From assembly GCA_027493445.1 (NCBI GenBank), contig JAOSKU010000001.1, positions 4,355,845 to 4,419,844 on the forward strand: a stretch of DNA of 64,000 nucleotides. The letters are read 5' to 3'. Both the position numbers and the translations under genes were made by a program. Each line of letters begins with the position of its first letter. Within the stretch, counting starts at the first letter, position 1. Shown in pieces: positions 53,639 to 61,224 of the stretch. This DNA is from Thermoleophilia bacterium. Lineage in GTDB: Bacteria > Actinomycetota > Thermoleophilia > RBG-16-64-13. The notes below the pieces were generated by a model. The model did no database searches and was not told the DNA's origin. It saw nothing but the letters and a program-made list of their open reading frames with translations.

Positions 53639-55090
53639 GTGGCGACATTGGGGGCGTACGTGGATCTCGACCAATCCCTGACCCTGGCTCTGCTCGCAAT
53701 CGGGGCCCTCACTTTCTTTGGCCTTTTGGGTCTTGCTTTCACCTCCCTTCTCGAGGGAGAGCGCCGGGCGACAGGCCTCGCGCTAGCTGCGGCCGTGGCG
53801 GCGGCGGCCCTCTTGACGCTCGCAGCACTGGCGCCTCCGTCGGTCCGGCTGGTCGCGGGGGTTGTGGTTGCGGTTGGGGCGGTGGTTATCCTCGTGCTTC
53901 TGGCTGTGCCCATGGGCAAGGCCGAGCGGGGGCCCGACGTGCCCCAGGTGCGCGTGGACGAGCGGACCATCATGTTTGCACGGGCCAGCTTGGAACCGGG
54001 CAGCCCCGAGTACGCGGCCTATTACGCCGCGCATCCCCAGGACATGGAAGGTGACGATCGTACCCGCTCGCTGCCGGGGATCGGCTCGCCTGAAGCGGCC
54101 AAGGCCAACCGCCTGGTGTTCGCCGCTATGGAGGCGAGCTTCTCCCTTACTGAGGCCCTGCGGGAGGACGTCGACGGACCGGTGGCCTCCGAGAAACTCG
54201 AGATTCCACCCGAGGTGGCTACCCACTACCTCAGGAACGTGGCGCGCTATTGGGGAGCGCGCAACGTAGGCGTCGCTGAGACCAAGTCCTATCACGTCTA
54301 CTCTCACGTAGGCCGGGGCACGGGGATCTATGGGGAACCGATCACCCTCGACCACCGCTACGCTCTAGCGTTCACGGTGGAGATGGACTTCCATATGATG
54401 GGTCCTTCTCCGGACGCGCCCGTGGTGATGGAATCGTCAAGGCAATATGTGGAGGCCTCCAAGGTCGCCCTGCAGCTGGCCTGGCTCGTACGCTCGCTGG
54501 GGTACGTCGCACGCGCTCACATCGATGGTAATTACCGAGTCATCGCGCCACTGGTCGCGCGCGATGCCGGGCTGGGCGAAATCGGTCGAATGGGGCTGCT
54601 CATGACACCGGACCTCGGCCCCCGAGTACGCCTCGGAGTAGTGACCACCGATCTTCCGCTGGTGCCCGATGGTCGGATCGTGGACCCCTCCGTCCTGGAC
54701 TTCTGTGCCATTTGCGAGAAATGTGCCGACAACTGCCCGAGCCGGTCGATACCCCGGGGAGACCGCGAAATGGTCGCCGGTGCCCTACGCTGGCGGATCA
54801 ATCCCGATACCTGTTTCCGCTACTGGAACAGTCTCGGCACCGACTGCGGCCGCTGCATGGCGGTATGCCCATACTCTCACCCGGACACCGTCCTTCACGA
54901 CATCGTGCGCTACGCCAACCGGCGCTCGGGCTTCGCTCGGCGGGCAACGCTCCGGCTGGACGACGTGTTCTACGGAAGGAAGCCGGCAGCACGTCCCGCG
55001 CCGGACTGGATCCCGGCAAGAGGGCAGACGATCGGTTTCCTCCATCGGACGCACGGCCGCACGCCCGAGAAGAATGCTCCCACACTGTGA
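53639..55090 (+). CDS. Membrane-anchored reductive dehalogenase homologue (RdhA-like)
   Basis: A 483-residue corrinoid and iron-sulfur protein. Residues 10-95 hold three hydrophobic segments (LTLALLAIGALTFFGLLGL, ATGLALAAAVAAAALLTL, LVAGVVVAVGAVVILVLLAV) in place of the usual Tat signal. The catalytic region includes VARDAGLGEIGRMGLLMTPD and VRLGVVTTDLPL. Two ferredoxin-type clusters are bound by FCAICEKCADNCPSRS and DCGRCMAVCPYSHP. The order, length and motifs fit reductive dehalogenases rather than the epoxyqueuosine reductase QueG, which is soluble and shorter. GTG 53639 is used. No separate rdhB anchor gene is present, as expected for the self-anchored type. Confidence 0.82.
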   Translation: MATLGAYVDLDQSLTLALLAIGALTFFGLLGLAFTSLLEGERRATGLALAAAVAAAALLTLAALAPPSVRLVAGVVVAVGAVVILVLLAVPMGKAERGPDVPQVRVDERTIMFARASLEPGSPEYAAYYAAHPQDMEGDDRTRSLPGIGSPEAAKANRLVFAAMEASFSLTEALREDVDGPVASEKLEIPPEVATHYLRNVARYWGARNVGVAETKSYHVYSHVGRGTGIYGEPITLDHRYALAFTVEMDFHMMGPSPDAPVVMESSRQYVEASKVALQLAWLVRSLGYVARAHIDGNYRVIAPLVARDAGLGEIGRMGLLMTPDLGPRVRLGVVTTDLPLVPDGRIVDPSVLDFCAICEKCADNCPSRSIPRGDREMVAGALRWRINPDTCFRYWNSLGTDCGRCMAVCPYSHPDTVLHDIVRYANRRSGFARRATLRLDDVFYGRKPAARPAPDWIPARGQTIGFLHRTHGRTPEKNAPTL

Positions 55091-55237
55091 ATGTTGGGCC
55101 GAGGTCGTCCACGACGAGGATTCGCGTCACGGGCAATCTTCGGATCCGGCCGGAGCCGAAGTGCGCAATCTATCCAAGCACGGCCTCCGCACTGTGCAGA
55201 GGTTCTGGACCATCCGGCCATCGCGGAGGGAACGCCG

Positions 55238-55282
55238 TTGACGTTTGCCCCGCCGGTCGATATGCTAAACCGACCGGTCGGT
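55238..55282 (+). promoter_or_regulatory. Promoter with palindromic TetR-type operator
   Basis: TTGACG (55238-55243) and TATGCT (55261-55266) are exactly 17 bases apart. The perfect 14-bp palindrome ACCGACCGGTCGGT (55269-55282) follows at once, covering the expected transcription start. It is 22 bases before the TetR gene and probably controls the whole redox operon. Confidence 0.75.
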
Positions 55283-55304
55283 CCACTCGGAAGCGCGGTG
55301 TGCA

Positions 55305-55919
55305 GTGCCAGGCGAATCCACGAAGGAACGGTTGCTCAAAGAGGCGACCCACCTCATCAATGCGAAGGGCCTCGGCGCCACCAGCCTCAGCGACCTGCTC
55401 GCGGCGTCAGGTGCGGCCAAAGGCAGCTTCTACCACTATTTTCCGGGGAAGGAGGATCTCGGGCTGGCGGTACTGGCGCGAGCCCGCGCTCAGTTCATGG
55501 AGTTTCTCGAGGGTGCCGTGAGTGCTGAGACTCCGAGGGAGGCGCTTGGCCGGTTCTTCGGCGCTGTGTTGGAGGTGCACCGGGGGGTTGGCTTTGTAGG
55601 AGGGTGCATCTTCGGGAATACCGCCCTTGAGATGGGTGACGCCGACGCGGCCTACGGTCGTGTCGTTGCGGAAGTGTTCGCCCAATGGATAGAGCGCCTC
55701 CGCCTCGTCGTCTCCGACGCCCAGGCGGCAGGACAGGTACGGACGGATCTGCCGGCCGGCGTCTTGGCACAGTACATCGTGTCGTCGCTCGAAGGCGGCA
55801 TCATGCTTTCTCGGCTCAAGAAGGAGGAAGGGCCCCTCGCATCGTGCGTGGAGTGCCTGGAGATTTTCTTACGCGACGCGACGCGAGCGGACTCAATGTC
55901 GATTCCTGATCGTCGCTAG
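55305..55919 (+). CDS. TetR/AcrR-family transcriptional regulator
   Basis: A 204-residue repressor. The helix-turn-helix is in STKERLLKEATHLINAKGLG, then ATSLSDLLAASGAAKGSFYHYF, with the typical YHYFPGKEDL. The rest is the helical ligand domain, including GCIFGNTALEMGD and an isolated Cys in ASCVECLEIFL. GTG 55305 lies 22 bases after the palindromic operator, so self-repression is likely. It heads an operon with three apparent selenoprotein genes. The Cys residues could allow redox or electrophile sensing, which is only an inference. Confidence 0.9.
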   Translation: MPGESTKERLLKEATHLINAKGLGATSLSDLLAASGAAKGSFYHYFPGKEDLGLAVLARARAQFMEFLEGAVSAETPREALGRFFGAVLEVHRGVGFVGGCIFGNTALEMGDADAAYGRVVAEVFAQWIERLRLVVSDAQAAGQVRTDLPAGVLAQYIVSSLEGGIMLSRLKKEEGPLASCVECLEIFLRDATRADSMSIPDRR

Positions 55920-55942
55920 TCAGTCCCTGGGGGAGGTTTCTT

Positions 55943-56779
55943 ATGCGGTTCGAGCAGCGTGGTGCACCCGTTGGGTCGGAGGAAGTGGTCGATTTCACGG
56001 TTGTCGAAGGCGAGTATCTGCGCAGCAGGTTCCTGTCCGATTTTGAGTGGACCCGATTCGACAGCCCCACGGATCCCGTTCCTCTTCTCAAACCTGTGAG
56101 TGAGGCCCGGGTCGCCTTGGTCACGACGTCGGGGGCGTACCTCCCCGCGAGTCAGCAGCCGTTCGATGTCCGGAATCCGCTGGGTGGCGACAGCTTCCGA
56201 GTCGTTCCCGGCGATGTGGCTCCCGAAGACATCAGACTCGCGCATCCCGGCTACGACACGAGACGGGCTGCGCAAGATCTCGACTGCGTCTTCCCCTTGG
56301 GTGCGCTCCGCGATTTGCAGTCTCGCGGACTGCTGGGCCGAGTGGCTCCACGGCATCTCAGCTTCATGGGCTACATCCCGCGGACCGACCATCTTCTTGC
56401 GGAAACAGCGCCAGAGGCGGCCCGCATCCTTGCGGAGGATGAGGTAGACCTCGCCATACTGGTCCCGTCCTGACCCGTCTGCAGTCAGTCCGTGGGGCTG
56501 ATACAGCGGGTCCTCGACCAGGCCGGTATCAGCACCATCTCGCTGACACTCGTGTGCGAGATGACGGCGCTCGTCAAGCCGGCGAAGTCCCTTTACGTGC
56601 GGCACCCCTTTGGGCTAACCCTGGGTGCGGTCGGGGACCGCGCTACGCATGAGGGCCTGCTACGCGAGTGCCTGGCCTGGGCGGAGAAGGCTCTGCCGGC
56701 CGGTGAGATCATCGAATCGCCCTATCGCTGGGACTTGGACGACCTGAGGGAACGCCAACTCCGCAAGGAGGCCCGCTAG
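55943..56779 (+). CDS. GrdB/PrdB-family protein with apparent selenocysteine (U177)
   Basis: The reading frame continues through an in-frame TGA at 56471-56473 and gives 278 residues. Text before it (ARVALVTTSGAYLPASQQPF, VAPEDIRLAHPGYDT, FMGYIPRTDHLLAETAP, DLAILVPS) and after it (PVCSQSVGLIQRVLDQAGI, YVRHPFGLTLGAVGD) belongs to the glycine/sarcosine/betaine/D-proline reductase selenoprotein B family. The TGA falls at the redox position as U-P-V-C. A hairpin follows at once. ATG 55943 follows GGGGGAGG, 23 bases after the TetR stop. Whether it acts on an amino acid or as a thiol-type reductase is open. Confidence 0.82.
56472..56512 (+). promoter_or_regulatory. Candidate bacterial SECIS hairpin in the GrdB-like gene
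   Basis: GACCCG (56472-56477) pairs with CGGGTC (56507-56512), CTG with CAG (56479-56481/56504-56506) and TCAG with CTGA (56485-56488/56498-56501). The 9-base apical loop TCCGTGGGG is 16-24 bases after the UGA and contains G residues, as needed for SelB recognition. Confidence 0.65.
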
Positions 56780-56824
56780 TCTCATTCGAGGGCAACAGTA
56801 TTCACGACCCGGGAGCCAACCATC

Positions 56825-57466
56825 ATGACCATCGACGTACGCGTCTACTCAGACTATGTATGACCCTTTTGCTACATCGGCACGGGCATTGTCGATGCGT
56901 TGAAGAAGGAGTTTCCGCTCGCGGATACCTGGGCGAGCTTCGAGATCCACCCGGAGACGCCCCCGGGCGGCGTGGCCATCGCCGAGCTGTTTCCGGGACG
57001 CGACATGTCGGCCGCCGGGGAGAGCCTTCGCCGGCGGGCGGCCGAGTTCGGCCTGCCCTTCGTGCCGTCCGACTGGCTGTCCAACTCCCGGGCGGCCATC
57101 GAGGCGGCCGAGTTCGCCCGCGACGCCGGCCTGTTCGAGCCCTTTCACCGGGGCATACTTGAAGCCTACTTCGCGCGCGGACAGGACATCGGTGACCCCG
57201 CAGTGCTGAGCTCCGTGGGGGTAGAAGTGGGCTTGGATCAGGCGGCGCTCCAAGTGGCCCTCGCCGAGCAACGGTACGCAGATCGCCGGGAAGCAGTCGC
57301 GGCCGAGGCTCGGCGCCTCGGTTTCAGCGGAGTCCCCACCTTCGTCTTCGCGGGTCGCTACCCGGTGGTGGGAGCCCATGCCCTCGACGTATTCCGCGAC
57401 CTCCTCTCGAGGCTCCGGTCCGCCCCGACCGTCTCCGGTGCCGAGATGGGCCACCCGCAACGTTAG
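56825..57466 (+). CDS. DsbA/FrnE-family thiol oxidoreductase with apparent selenocysteine (U13)
   Basis: ATG 56825 gives MTIDVRVYSDYV, then TGA (56861-56863), then PFCYIGTGIVDALKKEFP. In FrnE-like DsbA proteins the matching text is DYVCPFCYIG, so the UGA stands exactly at the first Cys of CPFC, giving U-P-F-C. The rest (FEIHPETPPGG, LFEPFHRGILEAYFARGQD, FSGVPTFVFAGRYPVVGA with the cis-Pro loop) is complete and well conserved, with 213 residues in all. Without read-through the product would be 12 residues. A hairpin with a GGG-bearing loop starts 11 bases after the UGA. It lacks a signal peptide, so it is cytosolic. Confidence 0.87.
56875..56897 (+). promoter_or_regulatory. Candidate bacterial SECIS hairpin in the DsbA-like gene
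   Basis: CATCGGC (56875-56881) pairs with GTCGATG (56891-56897) with one G-U pair. The 9-base loop ACGGGCATT lies 19-27 bases after the UGA, the same spacing as the E. coli fdhF element. Confidence 0.6.
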
Positions 57467-57551
57467 AGAAACATCCGCCCGGGGCACACGACCTTCGGAC
57501 GGGGCCCTGCGCCTCCGTCACACACCGACAACCGAAGGAGAGATGGTCTGC

Positions 57552-58946
57552 ATGGCTCAACCGGAGAAGTTCGACGCCCTCGTCATCGGGGCCGGCCAGG
57601 CGGGCGTGCCTCTCTCCCGGGCGCTGGCCGCTTCCGGCCGCCGGACGGCCATCGTGGAGCGCGAGCACGTGGCCGGCACCTGCATCAACGAGGGCTGCAC
57701 CCCCACCAAGACCATGATCGCCAGCGCCCGAGCCGCCTACTCGGCCAGGCGGGCCGGGCTCTACGGGGTTTTGACCGGCGCGGTATCGGTGGACATGCGC
57801 AAGGTCAGGCAGCGCAAGCGGGACATCGTCTTAAGCTGGCGAGAAAGCAGCGAGCGGCGCATCCTGGACACAGAAGGCCTGGAGCTCATCCGGGGCGAGG
57901 CCCGTTTCACCGGCCCGCTGACGATTGAGGTGCGGCTCCCCGGCGGCAGCGTCCGCTGCCTCTCCGCCAAGACCATCGTCATCAACGCCGGAACGCGACC
58001 CAGAGTCCCCGATCTTGCCGGGCTGGCAGAGGTACCCTACCTCACCTCCACCTCGATCATGGAGCTGGACCGGGTGCCGGAGCACCTGCTCATCCTGGGG
58101 GGCGGGTACGTGGCCGCGGAGTTCGCCCAGATGTTCCGGCGTTTCGGGAGCGCGGTCTCGATCGTGGAACGGGGGGGCCAGCTTCTGGGCCAGGAGGACC
58201 CCGACGTGGCTCAAGCGCTGGCCGACATCTTCGCCCAGGATGGCATCGAGGTCCTCCTCGAGAGCCGGGCCCGGTCGGTCGCAGCCGGCAAGGACGGAGG
58301 CCTGCGCCTTCGGCTGAGCACGCCCGCAGGCGAGCGCACCCTGGAGGGCTCCCACCTGCTCCTGGCTGTGGGCCGCACCCCCAACACCGACTCCCTCCAG
58401 CCGGAAGCCGGCGGCGTCCGCCTGGACGCTCGGGGCTTCATCGTCGCGAACGACCGCCTGGAGACCACGGCCGCCGGCGTCTACGCCGCGGGCGACCTCA
58501 AGGGAGGCCCGGCCTTCACCCACATCGCCTACGACGACTTCCGCGTGCTGCGCACCAACCTGCTCGGAGAGGGGGGCGCCAGCATCGACGGCCGCCTGGT
58601 CCCCTACACGGTCTTCACCGACCCGGAGCTCGGGCGCGTGGGCCTGACCGAGAAGCAGGCGCGCGAGCTGGGCCGCTCCGTCAAGGTGGCCCAGCTCCCC
58701 ATGGACTACGTGGCCCGGGCCCTGGAGATCGAGGAGACCCGCGGCTTCATGAAGGCGGTGGTGGACCTGCCGAGCGACCAGATCCTGGGCGCGGCCGTCC
58801 TGGCCATCCACGGGGGTGAGCTCATGGCCCTCATCCAGGTGGCCATGATGGGCCGGGTCACGGCAAGCACGCTGCGGGAGGGCATCTTCACCCACCCCAC
58901 CTTCGCCGAGTCGCTCAACAACCTGTTCGCCTCGTGGCGGGAGTAG
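57552..58946 (+). CDS. MerA/dihydrolipoamide-dehydrogenase-like FAD disulfide oxidoreductase
   Basis: A 464-residue flavoprotein. The FAD motif is DALVIGAGQAGVPLSRALA, and the redox-active pair is in GTCINEGCTPTKTMIA. The NAD(P) motif is LLILGGGYVAAEFAQMFRR, followed by AVGRTPNTDSL and the second FAD segment GVYAAGDLKGGPAFTH. The C-terminal dimer domain has YTVFTDPELGRVGLTE and THPTFAESLNNLF, without the extra Cys pair of true mercuric reductase. ATG 57552 is favoured over ATG 57543 because of its distance to AAGGAG. It lies between two apparent selenoproteins and may supply them with NAD(P)H electrons. Confidence 0.9.
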   Translation: MAQPEKFDALVIGAGQAGVPLSRALAASGRRTAIVEREHVAGTCINEGCTPTKTMIASARAAYSARRAGLYGVLTGAVSVDMRKVRQRKRDIVLSWRESSERRILDTEGLELIRGEARFTGPLTIEVRLPGGSVRCLSAKTIVINAGTRPRVPDLAGLAEVPYLTSTSIMELDRVPEHLLILGGGYVAAEFAQMFRRFGSAVSIVERGGQLLGQEDPDVAQALADIFAQDGIEVLLESRARSVAAGKDGGLRLRLSTPAGERTLEGSHLLLAVGRTPNTDSLQPEAGGVRLDARGFIVANDRLETTAAGVYAAGDLKGGPAFTHIAYDDFRVLRTNLLGEGGASIDGRLVPYTVFTDPELGRVGLTEKQARELGRSVKVAQLPMDYVARALEIEETRGFMKAVVDLPSDQILGAAVLAIHGGELMALIQVAMMGRVTASTLREGIFTHPTFAESLNNLFASWRE

Positions 58947-58983
58947 GGGCGCCGCCAAGACGATCGCGAGAAGGAGGACAAAG

Positions 58984-59553
58984 GTGAGATCCGACATAGT
59001 GCCTGGGGCACGGTTCCCTGACTACGAGCTGACCGATCACAGCGGCACGCGCCGCCGGCTCTCCGAGATCCAGGAGAACGACCCCATGTGCCTCCTGCTG
59101 GCCCGGGGCGCCTACTGACCGAAAGATCACCGCCAGCACGTGTGGCTGGCCCAGATGGAGCCGGAGATCCGGGTGGGCTACTCCCGCATCGTCACCGTAT
59201 CGACGGACAACATCATGCGCTGCAGAGAGTGGCGCGACGCTTTGGGGGTGTCCTGGCCTTTTCTCTCCGACGAGCGGCGAACGATTCAGCGTGACCTCGA
59301 CATACAAGAGTATACGGACCCCCATCACGACCCGATGGTCCCGCACACCGTCATGCTGGAGCCCGGTCTCCTCATCCACAGTATATATAGCGGCTACTGG
59401 TATTGGGGCCGGCCGACCCCGGAGGAGATCCGACAGGACTTCCGCGCGATCACGCGCAAGATTCGACCCGACTGGGACCCCAACGTCCCGGGCCTGCGCG
59501 AGCGATGGGAAGCCGGCGACCGGGGCCAATTCTGGCCGTATCGCCACCGGTAA
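58984..59553 (+). CDS. Peroxiredoxin-like (AhpC/TSA-fold) protein with apparent selenocysteine (U45)
   Basis: GTG 58984, with AAGGAGG upstream, opens a frame that reads PGARFPDYELTDHSGTRRRL, SEIQENDPMCLLLARGAY, then TGA (59116-59118), then PKDHRQHVWLAQMEPEI. The usual family text is RGxxCPxxRxQ, so the UGA replaces the peroxidatic Cys. The rest (REWRDALGVSWPFLSDERR, YTDPHHDPMVPHTVMLEPG, GYWYWGRPTPEEIRQDFR) is intact and gives 189 residues. A perfect hairpin follows 13 bases after the UGA. Selenocysteine in peroxidases raises reactivity. It likely receives electrons through the neighbouring flavoprotein or DsbA-like protein. Confidence 0.87.
59132..59150 (+). promoter_or_regulatory. Candidate bacterial SECIS hairpin in the peroxiredoxin-like gene
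   Basis: GCCAGC (59132-59137) pairs perfectly with GCTGGC (59145-59150). The 7-base loop ACGTGTG holds GU and lies 20-26 bases after the UGA. Confidence 0.6.
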
Positions 59554-59631
59554 CGGCAAGCACAAGCCGTCTGCCCGCGACCCGGCGGCGTTCTATCCTC
59601 GGCCCGTCTTCCGTCGGGTTTCGCCTTCGTT

Positions 59632-59796
59632 GTCCCCGATGCCGCCGGTCACGCCGTCGAGCGGCCGGAAGCGCAACAGTAGGCCCCGGTCGTCGGTCAG
59701 GCCCGTCTCCACTGCCCTCAAGGTGGCCCGCATGCGAGGGTCGTCCGGGGGCAGGAAGCCGCTCAGAAGCAACATCTGGGGGGAAGCGTCCAATTC
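59632..59796 (-). pseudogene. Glycoside hydrolase 15-like fragment
   Basis: The minus-strand text DASPQMLLLSGFLPPDDPRM and RATLRAVETGLTDDRGLLLR resembles the C-terminal part of GH15 glucoamylase/trehalase proteins (LDASLLLLP..GFLPPDDPR). Only about 50-60 residues remain and no start or catalytic region is present. It is a relic in a decayed stretch between the selenoprotein operon and the IclR gene. Confidence 0.6.
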
Positions 59797-59925
59797 CTCT
59801 CCGCCGAAGTGGGGGAGAGGGCACAGAAGATCTCCGGCCACCTGTGGAACTTCCGCACGAAGTTAGGGACAGAGAGGCTGGTCTTCTCTAAGCCGGCCCC
59901 GTCGTGGAGCACCAGATCGGTGTGC

Positions 59926-60050
59926 GAGATCGTCAGAGACATGACCATGCACGAGCCCGAGGAGGCCGGCGCGCTATCGAGGTTCACGAGCGTGCGCTCC
60001 GCTTCACCTGTGCGAATGATCTTGAGGCCATCGAGGCGTCTATAGACGAG
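59926..60050 (+). pseudogene. GntR-family regulator, C-terminal fragment
   Basis: [15 protein letters not shown] followed, after one lost base, by a match to the same region of the intact GntR at 45447-46236 ([20 protein letters not shown]). The DNA similarity is clear over about 120 bases. The rest of the gene is missing. It converges on the intact IclR gene, mirroring the GntR/IclR-remnant pair at 45.4-46.4 kb. Confidence 0.75.
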
Positions 60051-60054
60051 TGCA

Positions 60055-60165
60055 AGGCAGGACGCAGGGAGCGGGCGTAGCGGCGCTACGGGCGTGACTG
60101 AGGAGGCCCCATCGTGCCGGCCAATGTGGCCGCGGCGGCCGAGGCTTCGTTTTGAAACCAGCTCC
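60055..60165. repeat. Dispersed GAGCT-type repeat copy
   Basis: Same orientation as 10661-10824: GCAGGACGCAGGGAGCGGGC, GGCGTGACTGAGGA, GGCCGCGGCGGCCGAGGC and TTCGTTTTGAAACCAGCTC. The left end is missing or worn. It lies directly after the GntR fragment. Confidence 0.5.
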
Positions 60166-60303
60166 GAGACCGCCACACTCCGGGCGCTGGGGTCACCTGC
60201 TCGGCCGTCACCCCGGCCTTGGTCCGTCGAGTCCCAGCAACGGCCGGCGCTGCAGCCTGCGGCGGGTGCCCGATTTCCTGCTGCCGCCGCAGGCGCGCCG
60301 CGC

Positions 60304-61224
60304 TCAGTGACGCGCCGCGCCGTGCTCTCGGTCGTCGTCGACCAAGCCTCTGGCTCCCGGGGAGACGCTGCCCAACGTGAGCGCGATGGCTTGGGCGGCC
60401 GCCTCGACGGCGGCGCAGGCCCGGGCCAGATCGGTTCCTTCCAGCCGGAAATTGGGCCCGGTGACGCTCACCACCGCTGGGGGATCGATGGGTCCGGGGA
60501 TGACGCAGGCGATGGCGGTCACTCCCGTCTCCACGGAATCGCGCACGACCTGGGAGCCGGCTGCTCCGTGTAAGGCCGCCCCGGTGGCGGTGCTTTCGAG
60601 CGGGATCTCGCGACCGATCCAGCCCGCGTGGCGTAGTGCGTGGCGGCTCTCCACCTGGTCGACGTAGAGGGCGTGCTCGTTGTCGAGAACGACCAGGTTG
60701 GCCGTCTCGCCGGTCGTGTCCCGCAGCCGGGTGAGTACGGGCCGGGCGATGATGCGCAGCTGATCGAGTCTACCTACCCGCGAGGCCAGGGCCACGAGCT
60801 GCATACCCAGCCGGTACCGCCCGCCCGGGGTCTGCGCGAGCAACCCGCTCTGCTCGAGGACCGGCAGGATGCGCCTCACCACAGCCGAATTGAGCTCGCT
60901 GCGCCGGGCTATCTCAATCGTATCCAGGGAAACGGTGCCTTGGCCGAATGCACGGAGGATGGCCAGCGCGTGGGCCAGAAGCGGTGCGTCCCCGCTGATC
61001 TCGAACAGGCGAGGACCCAGGCTCCAGGCGCGCGAATCACGATGGTACGTGACGAACCGGCGCCGGCGCATCATGTTCAGGAGGTTGTGGAGACTGGACT
61101 TGGGAATGGCGCACTCGTGGGCGATGACCATGGTGGGGGTGGGGTAGGTGCGGCGCGCCAGGAACTCGAGGATCTGCATCGTCCTTTCGGCCGACCGGGC
61201 GGAAGCGTGGCTGTCGGTGGGCAT
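60304..61224 (-). CDS. IclR-family regulator with two helix-turn-helix domains
   Basis: A 306-residue regulator. Residues 5-65 carry one winged helix (RSAERTMQILEFLARRTYPT, then ECAIPKSSLHNLLNMM). Residues 75-135 carry a second one (AHALAILRAFGQGTVSLDTI, then SELNSAVVRRILPVLEQSGLL). The C-terminal effector domain has LVVLDNEHALYVDQVESRHA, TGAALHGAAGSQVVRDSVE and PGPIDPPAVVSVTGPNFRL. Most IclR proteins have one HTH. I prefer ATG 61224 (GTGGAG five bases upstream) over ATG 61269. It is divergent from hutU and may control it. Confidence 0.87.
   Translation of the reverse strand: MPTDSHASARSAERTMQILEFLARRTYPTPTMVIAHECAIPKSSLHNLLNMMRRRRFVTYHRDSRAWSLGPRLFEISGDAPLLAHALAILRAFGQGTVSLDTIEIARRSELNSAVVRRILPVLEQSGLLAQTPGGRYRLGMQLVALASRVGRLDQLRIIARPVLTRLRDTTGETANLVVLDNEHALYVDQVESRHALRHAGWIGREIPLESTATGAALHGAAGSQVVRDSVETGVTAIACVIPGPIDPPAVVSVTGPNFRLEGTDLARACAAVEAAAQAIALTLGSVSPGARGLVDDDREHGAARH

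Noticed and set aside
53639..55090. Epoxyqueuosine reductase (QueG) as identity of the RdhA-like protein
   Set aside because: QueG also has two 4Fe-4S motifs and binds cobalamin, but it is soluble and shorter. The three N-terminal helices and the GLGEIGRMGLLMTPD region fit reductive dehalogenases better.
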